From NCBI GenBank assembly GCA_021151695.1, contig JAGKWU010000019.1:1-64000 (forward strand): 64,000 nt of DNA. Direction: 5' to 3'. This DNA comes from Cellvibrionaceae bacterium. Its GTDB lineage: Bacteria; Pseudomonadota; Gammaproteobacteria; Pseudomonadales; Cellvibrionaceae. Positions 33,023 to 41,871 of this stretch are shown in pieces. The notes below the pieces were generated by a model, which worked only from the letters and a program-made list of their open reading frames with translations, made no database searches and was not told where the DNA came from. Numbering within the stretch: position 1 is the stretch's first letter; each line of letters starts with the position of its first letter. The position numbers and the translations under genes are program-made.

Positions 33023-35309
33023 ACAAGACATAGACGATATCGAGGCCCGTTTATCGCCTGTTTCGGTAAAAGCCCTGGCTGAATTTTCGGCCAAATGCGG
33101 CAGTCTTGATCGTAAATTTACACCTGGCCCCAGCGCACTTGAAGGTATTGAAGGGCACCAGCGGGTTGCAGCCAATCGCCCGGAATATTATCAGTGCGAG
33201 CTCAGTTTAAAACTCCATTATCGCGACCTGCTGATTCGCGGCCGCGCCGATGGTTATGATCCGGTTCATCATTGCATCGAAGAAGTAAAAACCTTTTACG
33301 GCGATTTCGATAAAATCCCCCACAATTATCGCCAACTGCATTGGGCGCAAGCGAAACTCTATGGTTGGATGCTGTGCGAGCAGGAAGGCTATGAGCAAAT
33401 AAACCTGGCGCTGGTGTATTTCCATTTAGGTGATCAAAAGGAACATCGCATAGAAGAACAATTTAATGCCGCTGAACTTGCTCACTATGGCACCGCCTTG
33501 GCAGAAAATTATTATCGTTGGCACAGGCAGCAGCTTACCCGTATGAACAGGCTGCATAAATGGGCAGTCGATTTGCAATTTCCCTACCCTGAACTGCACC
33601 CAACCCAGCGCCAAATGGCCGAGGCGGTATACAAAACCGCAGCGACAGGACGCGTACTGTTGGCAGAGGCTCCCACAGGCACAGGTAAAACCCTCGCCAG
33701 TTTATTTCCTGCGATTAAAGCCCTGGGAAAAACGCCGGTGGATAAAATTTTTTATCTCACCGCCAAAACCACTGGCAAACATTTGGCACTGGAGAATTTG
33801 CAACTCATTGCCACAGATGCCACGCCACTGCGAACCTTGGAACTCACTGCGCAGGAAAAAGCCTGCTTGCAACCCGACAAGCAATGCACAGGCGACAGCT
33901 GCATTTACGCATTTAATTTTTACGACAAGCTGACGAATGCACGCGCAGCCGCGGCACAAACTCCATTACTTAACAAAGCTGCACTTGCACAACTGGCCGA
34001 GGAACACCAACTCTGCCCTTTTTACCTGAGCATGGAAATGAGCCGCTGGGTAGATGTGGTAGTGGCGGACTTTAATTATTATTTTGATGGCAATGCGCTC
34101 TTGCTTGGACTCACGAAAGAATTCAATTGGCGCCCTTGTTTATTGATTGATGAAAGCCATAACCTGCTTGATCGCGGCCGGCAAATGTACAGCGCCAGCC
34201 TGAGCCGCAGCCAGTTGCTCGGCGCAAAACAAAACGCGCCTAAAAACCTGCATAAAATAATGGACAAGATAAACCGGCTCTGGCGCGAGCTGAATAAAAC
34301 CCTGGACTTTAACACCGAGCAACTTTGCCTGCTGCCCTCATCGCCCGAAAAAATTAATCTGGCGCTGCTGGAATTTACCAATCAGTATCTGGAGCTTTTG
34401 CAAAAGCAGCCGGATCACCCTATACAACATACGGTCGCCCAGGAGTTCTTTTTTGCCGCGCTGGATTATCTCGCCAAACTTGAGCTGGTGGATTACGACT
34501 ATTGCATAGACATGCAGCAACCCGCCGAAAAAGATGAATACCTGAATTTGCGTAACCTGATACCGGCACGTCTGTTAGCACAGCGACTTGCCAGCGCGCA
34601 CTGCGCTTGCTTTTTTTCCGCCACGCTGCAGCCGGCTTATTTTTATCACACACTGCTGGGGTTACCGGATGATGCAGTACACCTGCAAGTGGACTCGCCG
34701 TTTAACGCCGACCAATTGCAAGTCCATATAGCGCAGCTGAGTACACGTTACCGCGACCGGCTGCGCGCTATAGATCCCATCTGCGCTATAGTGCGCGAGC
34801 AATTAGCGACGCAACCGGGCAATGCACTGATATTTTTTTCCAGCTATGAATTTTTGCAGCAGGTAAAACAACAACTGGAAATACAACTGCACGATAGCCC
34901 CGTGCAATTGCTCACCCAGGCGCGCCATATGAGCGAAAGCGAGCGGCAAGATTTTTTGCAGCAGTTTAGCCAACACCGCAACCTTTTGGGGCTGGCAGTG
35001 TTGGGTGGCGTTTTCAGTGAAGGGGTGGATCTGGCGGGTGACAATCTTACCGGTGTGTTTATTGCCACCTTGGGGCTACCGCAAGTAAATCCGGTGAATG
35101 AATATATGCGGCAGTTTTTCCAAAAAGAATTTCAGCAGGGTTACAACTTTACCTATATCTATCCCGGCATACAAAAAGTGATTCAGGCGGCCGGACGTGT
35201 GGTTCGCACCAAAAAAGACAACGGTTATTTATGGTTGTTGGATGACCGTTTTGCACAAGCGGAAATCCAGGCATTGCTACCCACTTGGTGGAAGCTGGAC
35301 CAAAATTGA
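33006..35309 (+). CDS. PD-(D/E)XK nuclease fused to XPD/DinG-type helicase, 767 aa
   Basis: The helicase part has Walker A EAPTGTGKT (221-229), a DESH box at 382-385 and the motif VI region QAAGRVVRT, with four cysteines (about 287, 294, 298 and 337) positioned like the Fe-S cluster of XPD/DinG. The N-terminal 190 residues look like a Cas4/RecB-type PD-(D/E)XK nuclease: GRADG with Asp82, EEVK with Glu93 and Lys95, then QAKLYGW with Gln115 and Tyr119. I chose the ATG at 33006, which overlaps the upstream gene by 17 bp. Together with the FAN1-like protein it probably acts on branched or crosslinked DNA. Confidence 0.85.
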   Translation: MSAGVEQDIDDIEARLSPVSVKALAEFSAKCGSLDRKFTPGPSALEGIEGHQRVAANRPEYYQCELSLKLHYRDLLIRGRADGYDPVHHCIEEVKTFYGDFDKIPHNYRQLHWAQAKLYGWMLCEQEGYEQINLALVYFHLGDQKEHRIEEQFNAAELAHYGTALAENYYRWHRQQLTRMNRLHKWAVDLQFPYPELHPTQRQMAEAVYKTAATGRVLLAEAPTGTGKTLASLFPAIKALGKTPVDKIFYLTAKTTGKHLALENLQLIATDATPLRTLELTAQEKACLQPDKQCTGDSCIYAFNFYDKLTNARAAAAQTPLLNKAALAQLAEEHQLCPFYLSMEMSRWVDVVVADFNYYFDGNALLLGLTKEFNWRPCLLIDESHNLLDRGRQMYSASLSRSQLLGAKQNAPKNLHKIMDKINRLWRELNKTLDFNTEQLCLLPSSPEKINLALLEFTNQYLELLQKQPDHPIQHTVAQEFFFAALDYLAKLELVDYDYCIDMQQPAEKDEYLNLRNLIPARLLAQRLASAHCACFFSATLQPAYFYHTLLGLPDDAVHLQVDSPFNADQLQVHIAQLSTRYRDRLRAIDPICAIVREQLATQPGNALIFFSSYEFLQQVKQQLEIQLHDSPVQLLTQARHMSESERQDFLQQFSQHRNLLGLAVLGGVFSEGVDLAGDNLTGVFIATLGLPQVNPVNEYMRQFFQKEFQQGYNFTYIYPGIQKVIQAAGRVVRTKKDNGYLWLLDDRFAQAEIQALLPTWWKLDQN

Positions 35310-35325
35310 TTGAGCAGCACCAACA

Positions 35326-36246
35326 CTACATGCCAGGACGAAATTTTTTAATATGGCGATAAGCTGCCACCACCTGTTTAAAATTTTCTTCCATGGCTTC
35401 CACCATAAAATCTGGCAGACCACGGCTGGCAAGTTTATCCGGGTGGAATTGATTGGCCAGGCGACGATAGGCTTTTTTAACCTCCGCATCACTGGCGCTC
35501 GCCGTTAACCCCAGTGCGTGATACGCCATAGTCAAGCCGTCATCGGGTGTATGGTGAAAGGCTTGCTCTCTTTCCGATTTTTCTTCTTGCTGCTCCGACT
35601 TGGCCTCTTCAAATTGGCGCTCTTCTTTATCCTCTTCACTTTCACCCGGTTTAGCCTTATCAGTTTCAGGATGAGGTTTTCGGCCAGCGGCATAATCGGA
35701 ATACTCGAACTGGGCTGAAATCATACGCAGCAAATAATCGAATGCAATGCTGGAAAATCCCAAGCCTTTGGCAACCCGCTGGATAATCTCCACCTCAGGA
35801 TTAACCAACAAGCCATCTTTGCGCGCAAGACCAATAAGGTAGACCAACAGGATTTCTGTCTGGTTTGGATTTTTTTCGGAGAGCTGATGAAACTCCGCCA
35901 GTGTTTCGTTGAAATCAAACGCGGGTTTTGCGCCTATTTTGAACAGATCAATTGCCTCACGGCGGCGCCCCTGATTCAAACCCATATTTTCCATATAGGT
36001 TTCGGTGAGATTAACTTCGACCTGATTAACCTTGCCATCACTTTTGGCGATATAGCCTAATAAAATAAATACAGTGTGAAAAAAAATCCCTTCGACTTTA
36101 TTAAGCCGCGATTTTTGGGCGGTACTGAATCTGGGTTTTCTTTCGGAAAAATTGCCAAGGAGCGCTTGTGATACCACAGAGCCAAATTTAAAGGCCAGGA
36201 ATGCCGCTAAAAAAACAGCGCCGATAAAAATGACTGTTGCTGTCAT
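35326..36246 (-). CDS. djlA: DjlA, membrane-anchored J-domain co-chaperone
   Basis: The 306-aa protein has an N-terminal transmembrane helix (FIGAVFLAAFLAFKFG), a TerB-like central domain (about 50-175; GYIAKSDGKVNQVEV) and a C-terminal J domain containing the HPD tripeptide in ANQFHPDKLASRG. A Glu/Lys-rich linker (about 200-230) separates the last two. DjlA stimulates DnaK at the inner membrane. It converges with the helicase gene, with 16 bp between the stops. Confidence 0.93.
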   Translation of the reverse strand: MTATVIFIGAVFLAAFLAFKFGSVVSQALLGNFSERKPRFSTAQKSRLNKVEGIFFHTVFILLGYIAKSDGKVNQVEVNLTETYMENMGLNQGRRREAIDLFKIGAKPAFDFNETLAEFHQLSEKNPNQTEILLVYLIGLARKDGLLVNPEVEIIQRVAKGLGFSSIAFDYLLRMISAQFEYSDYAAGRKPHPETDKAKPGESEEDKEERQFEEAKSEQQEEKSEREQAFHHTPDDGLTMAYHALGLTASASDAEVKKAYRRLANQFHPDKLASRGLPDFMVEAMEENFKQVVAAYRHIKKFRPGM

Positions 36247-36343
36247 ATCAAAACCCGCAGGGACTAACCACTGGCTGTGAATTTCCCACCAGCTTAATCC
36301 CGACGGTTTATGGGTTCGGTTCGCTAACTAACAGCCTGCCCCT

Positions 36344-37246
36344 CTAAGGCGTGTGTTGCCCGCCCGTTACGCCAATCACCTCGGCAGTGATATAACTGGA
36401 TTCTTGCGAAGCCAGGAACACAAAGGCCGGCGCAACCTCTGCCGGTTGGCCGGGACGTCCCATTGGCGTTTTCTCGCCAAAGTGCTCCAGCTTTTCTGGC
36501 GGTTGCCCGCCGCTCTGCTGCAAGGGCGTCCACACAGGACCAGGCGCAACGGCATTAACACGAATGCCTTTTTCAATCAGCATTTTGGCCAGACTCTTGG
36601 TAAAAGCAGTAATGGCTCCTTTCGTTGAAGCGTAATCGAGAAGACCCGCTGATGGCTGATAAGATTGAATAGACGTGGTATTGATAATACTGGCACCGGG
36701 CGGCATATAAGGCACAGCAGCTTTGGTCAGCCAGAACATGGCAAATACATTGGTCGTAAAGGTTTTTACAAACTGTTCACTGGAAATATCTTCAAGCTTT
36801 TCTGTGTGCTGCTGTTTGCCTGCGTTGTTGACAAGAATGTCGATACCACCCAATTTTTCCACGGTTTTTTCAATAAGAACTTTGCAAAAACGTTCGTCAT
36901 TGATATCGCCGGGAATAGCCACGGCTTTGTGATCTTCTACTTTAATCTGGCGCAGCGTCTCATTACCATCGACCTCTTCGCTCGGCAAATAATTAATCAC
37001 CACATCCGCACCTTCCCGCGCAAACGCAATAGCAACTGCACGGCCAATACCCGAATCGCCACCTGTGATGAGTGCTTTGCGTCCTGATAAACGATTGCTG
37101 CCGCGATAGGTTATTTCGCCGTGATCCGCTTGGGGTTTTAAAATAGAATCCAACCCCGGCTCGGGTTGCTTGCTGTCTGGCTTAACGTGGGGAGTGGAAT
37201 ACTGGTGACGAGGATCTTGCATGGTGAATTGATCGCGGCTGCTCAT
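36344..37246 (-). CDS. Short-chain dehydrogenase, YghA-like, 300 aa
   Basis: This is a long SDR with an N-terminal extension of about 50 residues before the Rossmann motif GGDSGIGRAV (about 63-72), the NAG motif in VNNAGKQQHTE, the catalytic YASTKGA (Tyr and Lys) and the C-terminal PMGRPGQPAEVAPAFVFLAS. It resembles E. coli YghA and the general-stress SDR group; the substrate is unknown. It could be cotranscribed with djlA, 97 bp downstream. The ATG at 37246 has GGAGG upstream. Confidence 0.85.
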   Translation of the reverse strand: MSSRDQFTMQDPRHQYSTPHVKPDSKQPEPGLDSILKPQADHGEITYRGSNRLSGRKALITGGDSGIGRAVAIAFAREGADVVINYLPSEEVDGNETLRQIKVEDHKAVAIPGDINDERFCKVLIEKTVEKLGGIDILVNNAGKQQHTEKLEDISSEQFVKTFTTNVFAMFWLTKAAVPYMPPGASIINTTSIQSYQPSAGLLDYASTKGAITAFTKSLAKMLIEKGIRVNAVAPGPVWTPLQQSGGQPPEKLEHFGEKTPMGRPGQPAEVAPAFVFLASQESSYITAEVIGVTGGQHTP

Positions 37247-37402
37247 GTTGGCCTCCTGATATACATCATTAGTGACGTTGGTATATCAGCATGGGGCGAG
37301 CAAGCCGGTGCTTCTGTACGTTAATTAACTGTGCAGAAACACTCACCGTTTGTTGAACAATTTAATACCCAACAAACGGCGTAGAACGATTTTTTTAAAA
37401 GC

Positions 37403-38026
37403 TTATTGGTTTTTAAAGCCCTTACCCACCACATAAACTTCGCGCGAGCGAGGGCGCGAGGCATTGGGTTTGCGGATAACAACTTTTTCAAAACTGGTGC
37501 GGGCGTCTTTTACATAATCATCAAAGCCGTCGCCCTGAAAAACCTTGGCCACAAAATCACCTTTGGGTTTTAACACCTGGCGCGCCATGTCCAACGCCAG
37601 CTCCACAAGGTACATGGACGCCGCCTGGTCAGCTACATCTACGCCGCTGATGTTGGGGGCCATATCGGAGATAACCACATCGGCTTTGCGGTCGCCGAGC
37701 AAATCCATAATCTGGTTGAACACGGCCTCTTCGGTGAAATCGCCCTGGATAAAATCCACATTTTCGAGGGAATCCATCGGCAAAATATCAGAGGCAACCA
37801 CACGCCCCTTCACCCCCACCAACCGGCCGGCAATTTGCGACCAACTGCCGGGCGCAGAACCCAAATCCACCACCAGCGAACCTGAGCGAATCAACTTATC
37901 TTTTTCGTTCAGCTCCAACAGCTTATAAGCGGCACGCGCACGGTAGCCATCAATCTGCGCTTGTTTAACATAAGGGTCGTTGACGTGCTCTTCGAGCCAA
38001 CGGTTGCTGCTTTTTGATCGAGCCAT
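37403..38026 (-). CDS. rlmE: 23S rRNA (uridine2552-2'-O)-methyltransferase
   Basis: RlmE (RrmJ/FtsJ) methylates U2552 in the A loop of 23S rRNA. The 207-aa protein has the family start MARSKSSNRWLEEH, SAM motif DLGSAPGSW, ISDMAPN and the catalytic K-D-K-E set including FVAKVFQG. I chose the ATG at 38026 because it gives the conserved MARSKSS start; an ATG two codons upstream is possible. Unusually, ftsH does not follow, and yhbY is not divergent upstream; a PEP-CTERM gene is there instead. Confidence 0.92.
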   Translation of the reverse strand: MARSKSSNRWLEEHVNDPYVKQAQIDGYRARAAYKLLELNEKDKLIRSGSLVVDLGSAPGSWSQIAGRLVGVKGRVVASDILPMDSLENVDFIQGDFTEEAVFNQIMDLLGDRKADVVISDMAPNISGVDVADQAASMYLVELALDMARQVLKPKGDFVAKVFQGDGFDDYVKDARTSFEKVVIRKPNASRPRSREVYVVGKGFKNQ

Positions 38027-38160
38027 GAACATAAACCACTATCGAGAGGAGACAGGCATTGCAGGGCGCATCTTCGCCAGTTCGCATGTGCCTTGAAGGC
38101 GCATATGCCTTGAGAGGCTGTAATTGTATGCCTTTCCCCGCCCGAAAAACCAGTTACAAA

Positions 38161-38190
38161 AAAGGGCGAACCCGCAAAGGTTCGCCCTTT
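38161..38190 (-). terminator. Terminator after the PEP-CTERM gene
   Basis: A 12-bp perfect stem (aaagggcgaacc with ggttcgcccttt) with a 6-base loop, followed on the minus strand by a run of six T. It lies 21 bp after the stop codon at 38212 and should end the GH16/PEP-CTERM transcript. Confidence 0.85.
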
Positions 38191-38211
38191 CGTTAGGTGA
38201 CGCAAGCCAGA

Positions 38212-38796
38212 TTACACCAGGCGACGACAGCCCCACACCAACGCCAAAGCCCCCAGTATCAAGCCAAGTGCGCCAGGTTCAGGCACTGAGGCAGGCGTGC
38301 CGTTGACGGTAATTTCAGCAAGGTAACTTTCGCTTGCCAACTCTAACCCCATAGCATCGGAGAGGAGAACATCATCCAGCTTGAGGGTACTTGTACCCGC
38401 CTCACCAGCGGTAAACACCAGGGTGAAAAGCTTCAAGGCATCTGCCTGGGTAGACAAGTCGGCCAACAAGGAGAAACCCGAAAGATTCAGGCTGTTACTG
38501 GACGTTGGGACGGCTGCGAGTCCGTAGAAAACCGAGTCATCCAAATCGGTGCTAAATACCGTTTGTTGGTAACCCGTCACAGCGCCGTTAAACGACAGGT
38601 TCATATCAAACCCACCGAGATCGGTGGCTTCCAAACCCGAAATCCAAACATCGAGCGACACTGTGTCGCCCAGATTATAAGACTGGGCAACATCGCCGCC
38701 CGAATTGCCAAACGATAGTACCGGCGTTGCGAATACGTTGGAGCTGAACGCACTTATAAGTGCGCTCACTGCCAGGATTTTTTGAAACATTTTCAT
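38212..38796 (-). CDS. PEP-CTERM protein with cohesin-like domain, 194 aa
   Basis: The signal peptide ends at VFA-T (about residue 23). Residues 25-165 look like a cohesin-type beta-sandwich: YNLGDTVSLDVWISGL, GGFDMNLSFNGAVTGY, FTLVFTAGEAGTSTLKLDDVLLSD. The C-terminus is a complete PEP-CTERM sorting signal: VPEP at 171-174, a hydrophobic helix and terminal CRRLV. Such proteins are processed by exosortase and anchored at or released from the cell surface; no exosortase gene is in this window. The gene follows the GH16 gene by 32 bp and they probably form an operon. The cohesin reading is by eye and is not certain. Confidence 0.7.
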   Translation of the reverse strand: MKMFQKILAVSALISAFSSNVFATPVLSFGNSGGDVAQSYNLGDTVSLDVWISGLEATDLGGFDMNLSFNGAVTGYQQTVFSTDLDDSVFYGLAAVPTSSNSLNLSGFSLLADLSTQADALKLFTLVFTAGEAGTSTLKLDDVLLSDAMGLELASESYLAEITVNGTPASVPEPGALGLILGALALVWGCRRLV

Positions 38797-38828
38797 TTTT
38801 TAATTCCTGTTTTTATGTGTGTTATTGA

Positions 38829-41477
38829 TTAACGCGCGCATGCTGCTTTGGTACATTTGAGGGTGCAGACACGTGCATCCAGCAGGTTAATCACGCCGTC
38901 GTTATTAACGTCGTAAGGGCTGCCCGCAGGCGCTGGAAGATTCTTGCGCGCAAGGATCATGTCGATATCATCCAGATTAACGGTGTTGCTGCCGTTGAAG
39001 TCACACAGCAATGGCGCTGCCGAAGAGCTTGAACTTGAGCTGGAACTCGCTGCACTCATGGTGAATGTTTGCCAGGCCGTATCAAATGCACCGTCGACCA
39101 AGGGACCAACCGTAAAGAAGTACTTCACCGTTGCACCCGTGGGGATATTGCCCAGGGTGAATACATTGGTGTTATCCGCGTTGTGGGTCATGCGGAAATT
39201 TTGTTGGCCTTCGTTATTCACGATGTAATGAACATCAACCCAGGCCGCATTGTTAACATAGAATTTAACACTGCTGCTCGACAACACTGTATAGCCATAA
39301 GCATTTGACGAAGAGGCACTTGAGGTTGAAGAGGCGCTGGAGGTTGATGACGCAACACTGCTTGCGGAAGAACTCGCCACACTGCTGACTGCTGAACTGG
39401 CAACAGATGATGAACTGCTAGCCGCCGTCACATTGGAAATGCGGAACCAGTTAAGGCTCCAACCACCTTGCTGTGCGTATATACCGAAGTTGTAAGAACC
39501 GGCATTGAGACTCACGATTTGGGTGATAGTGGTCCAGGTTTGGCTGCCGCCTGTTGCAGGTACATTAACACTGCCCAATTGAATGCTTCCCGCATTTAAA
39601 TCGGACGAGAACATAGTGGCATTCGGGCTCGCAACACGGTATTCAATTTGATACAAGCCAGAGGTTGGAATAGTCAGGCCTGTGTAAGCCACCCAATTGC
39701 CCGCACCTACGTTGTTAAGGTTTTGGCCACCACCAACATCTTGCGTGCTAATCACCTGCACACCTGAGGTCGCCATAAATGCTTCAGCTTGCATCAACCA
39801 GTTAAACGCATTGTTTGCACTGGACGAAGAACTGACGGATGGAGAACTGCTGGCAGACGAGGTTGCTGCACTGCTGGAGCTGGAAGCAACACTGCTTGCA
39901 ACCGATAAACTGCTTGAACTGGTAGCGATTGAACTTGTAACAGAAGAGCTACTGGAACCCACATTGCCACTCGATGAAGAGCTGCCCATTGCCTGGCAAG
40001 CTGCATCGCTTCCACAATCCCAAACTATATCGTCGATCGCCATTGGGAAAGCAGACGTTGGGGTTGGATCAAGACTCGCAATCATGAACAGCTGCGACAT
40101 GGATTGCAGCGCATTAATGCCACGAATTTCGGAAATCGGGATGGATGCTTGCGCCCAATCGCCATTACGCACCAAACCATAGGCAGTAGTATTCGCCGGG
40201 AAATTTACCCATTTTTCGTTGGTGTAAGTATCGGCAATACCAATTTTAAAGCCAACGTTGGCCGGAATCTTGATTTTGAACTTCAAAGTACCATTGCCGA
40301 AGTTACTCATATCGCGTGGTTGGCGAGAGGCAATACCAGCACCAAACCATTGCGATGGGGTGTAGTTCCAGGCAATAACATTTGTACCTTCTGCCGCCGG
40401 TGTATTGCCAGCGCTCAATGAAGCCGGATTCCATACCCACAAATCGGCGCTGCCGCCAATCTCTTGTTTATTCGTGACGTTTGCATCCGTAAATACACCA
40501 AAGGTGCCGGTTTCTTTTTGGGTTTGGTTGCCGAGCTTAACTTCACCCAAACCGTTCAATTGATAAACGCGAACATAGTCGATGTACATCTTGGCTGGCA
40601 GTGGTGCCGTCACCTGGGCGTCGTTAGCGGCGTCAGTAAAGTTCCCACCCACCGCCAGGTTAAAGAGGAAATAGAACGGCGCCTGGAACTCAGACGCTTC
40701 ACCACCCACAGGAATCGGTGCGGCATACATGTCGTGCTCAATACCGTTATCAACTACCGTGAAACGAATTTGCGTATCCGTCCAATACATACGGTAAACC
40801 ACAAAACGGTTCGTCAGCGGTGTACTCGCCACATAAGAGTTTTTGGTTTGCCAGGCAGTAGAGGCCGCGCAAGATTCATTGCCTGGAACACAAGCGGCAG
40901 ATGCATAGAAAATGGCATTGGATGCGGTGTAACTATTGATATCTGAACCCAGTGGAATCATGGACGACAAGCGATGGCCCATTTCCATAATGTCCAACTC
41001 ACCTTTCGCTGGCCAGGTGGCGAGCGTAGTGCCCAGCATCCAACCTGCTGGCCACAAACCAGTACCCACTTGCGGTGTGCTCATACGGAATTCCACCAAA
41101 CCGTATTTCACTTGCAGCTTGCCTTCGGTGGTGATTTTGCCGGAGGTAAACGGTTTACCGCCAAACGCTTCGCGGCGCGCCTGGATTGCCAGCGCCTTGG
41201 TAGCGGGCTCAAAAGGTACGTTCTCAATACTGAGGTTACCTGGACGGTAGTATTCAAGCTCCTGGTTACCCCAACCGCAGAGCCCGATGCTGCAGCCATC
41301 GCTATCGATGGAATTCCACACAGTGGAGTCCAGCGTATCGAAGTTCTCTTCATATAAAAGCGGGCCAATTACCGGGTTTAGCACATCTGCCATGGCAGAC
41401 ACACCCGTCAGCGCCATAGCACCAGCCAGCAGGGCCACGCGTGTCCTGGCTATAAAGTTCAATGTGTAGTTGCTCAT
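38829..41477 (-). CDS. Modular GH16 beta-glucanase with CBMs and C-terminal dockerin-like domain
   Basis: This 882-aa exported enzyme probably cleaves beta-1,3- or mixed-linkage beta-glucan (laminarinase type). The signal peptide ends at AMA-D (30). GH16 spans about 40-306, with catalytic ELDIME at 160-165 (Glu160 nucleophile, Glu165 acid/base). A second beta-sandwich (about 316-490) may bind carbohydrate. Poly-Ser linkers at about 499-553, 686-724 and 809-819 separate a CBM6-like module (560-683) and a CBM56-like module (727-808). The last 59 residues form two dockerin-type calcium loops, DFNGSNTVNLDDID (826-839) and DVNNDGVINLLDAR (856-869), and a Cys-rich end. AAGG precedes the ATG. A cohesin-like gene follows directly. 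Confidence 0.85.
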   Translation of the reverse strand: MSNYTLNFIARTRVALLAGAMALTGVSAMADVLNPVIGPLLYEENFDTLDSTVWNSIDSDGCSIGLCGWGNQELEYYRPGNLSIENVPFEPATKALAIQARREAFGGKPFTSGKITTEGKLQVKYGLVEFRMSTPQVGTGLWPAGWMLGTTLATWPAKGELDIMEMGHRLSSMIPLGSDINSYTASNAIFYASAACVPGNESCAASTAWQTKNSYVASTPLTNRFVVYRMYWTDTQIRFTVVDNGIEHDMYAAPIPVGGEASEFQAPFYFLFNLAVGGNFTDAANDAQVTAPLPAKMYIDYVRVYQLNGLGEVKLGNQTQKETGTFGVFTDANVTNKQEIGGSADLWVWNPASLSAGNTPAAEGTNVIAWNYTPSQWFGAGIASRQPRDMSNFGNGTLKFKIKIPANVGFKIGIADTYTNEKWVNFPANTTAYGLVRNGDWAQASIPISEIRGINALQSMSQLFMIASLDPTPTSAFPMAIDDIVWDCGSDAACQAMGSSSSSGNVGSSSSSVTSSIATSSSSLSVASSVASSSSSAATSSASSSPSVSSSSSANNAFNWLMQAEAFMATSGVQVISTQDVGGGQNLNNVGAGNWVAYTGLTIPTSGLYQIEYRVASPNATMFSSDLNAGSIQLGSVNVPATGGSQTWTTITQIVSLNAGSYNFGIYAQQGGWSLNWFRISNVTAASSSSSVASSAVSSVASSSASSVASSTSSASSTSSASSSNAYGYTVLSSSSVKFYVNNAAWVDVHYIVNNEGQQNFRMTHNADNTNVFTLGNIPTGATVKYFFTVGPLVDGAFDTAWQTFTMSAASSSSSSSSSAAPLLCDFNGSNTVNLDDIDMILARKNLPAPAGSPYDVNNDGVINLLDARVCTLKCTKAACAR

Positions 41478-41871
41478 TTGTCGTACCTTGTATGAGGATT
41501 ATTGTTATTAATGCCGGAGGCTTTTGCCAAACTCAGGAGTAATTCTTATTGTTTTAAAAAGTCGTGTCGTGGAGTTATGAACCGCACAACTGCAGCACCA
41601 TGTCATTCTGGAAGGAAGCAGTTCGTCCCAGATTTACGCGAAACTGGAACATGGGATGGCTCACGTTTATGCCAATAAGGTGGCACAATTCCTTTAATAC
41701 CAAGCCTAATAAAAGGATGCGTCAAAAACCTGTTCAGGTTATTAACTTCAGGGACCGATTTATGAAGGATGGTGAAAGAAGGTAGAAGGCGGTGACGCCC
41801 GAAACCAACCCGCGTAAAATGCGCGTCCGTCTTTAACCTCTGCCGGAAAGTTACCGGCCAGGACTGCATTT
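41478..41871. other. Intergenic region between GH16 and FAD-dehydrogenase genes
   Basis: About 390 bp containing the divergent promoters. Short open frames here lack ribosome-binding sites. A small hairpin gccgg/ccggc lies just before the ATG at 41872 (about 41846-41862) with AGGA following it. No defined -35/-10 elements or operators were identified. Confidence 0.4.

Noticed and set aside
41564..41785. 73-codon plus-strand frame upstream of the FAD-dehydrogenase gene
   Set aside because: No ribosome-binding site or recognisable features; lies in a promoter region.
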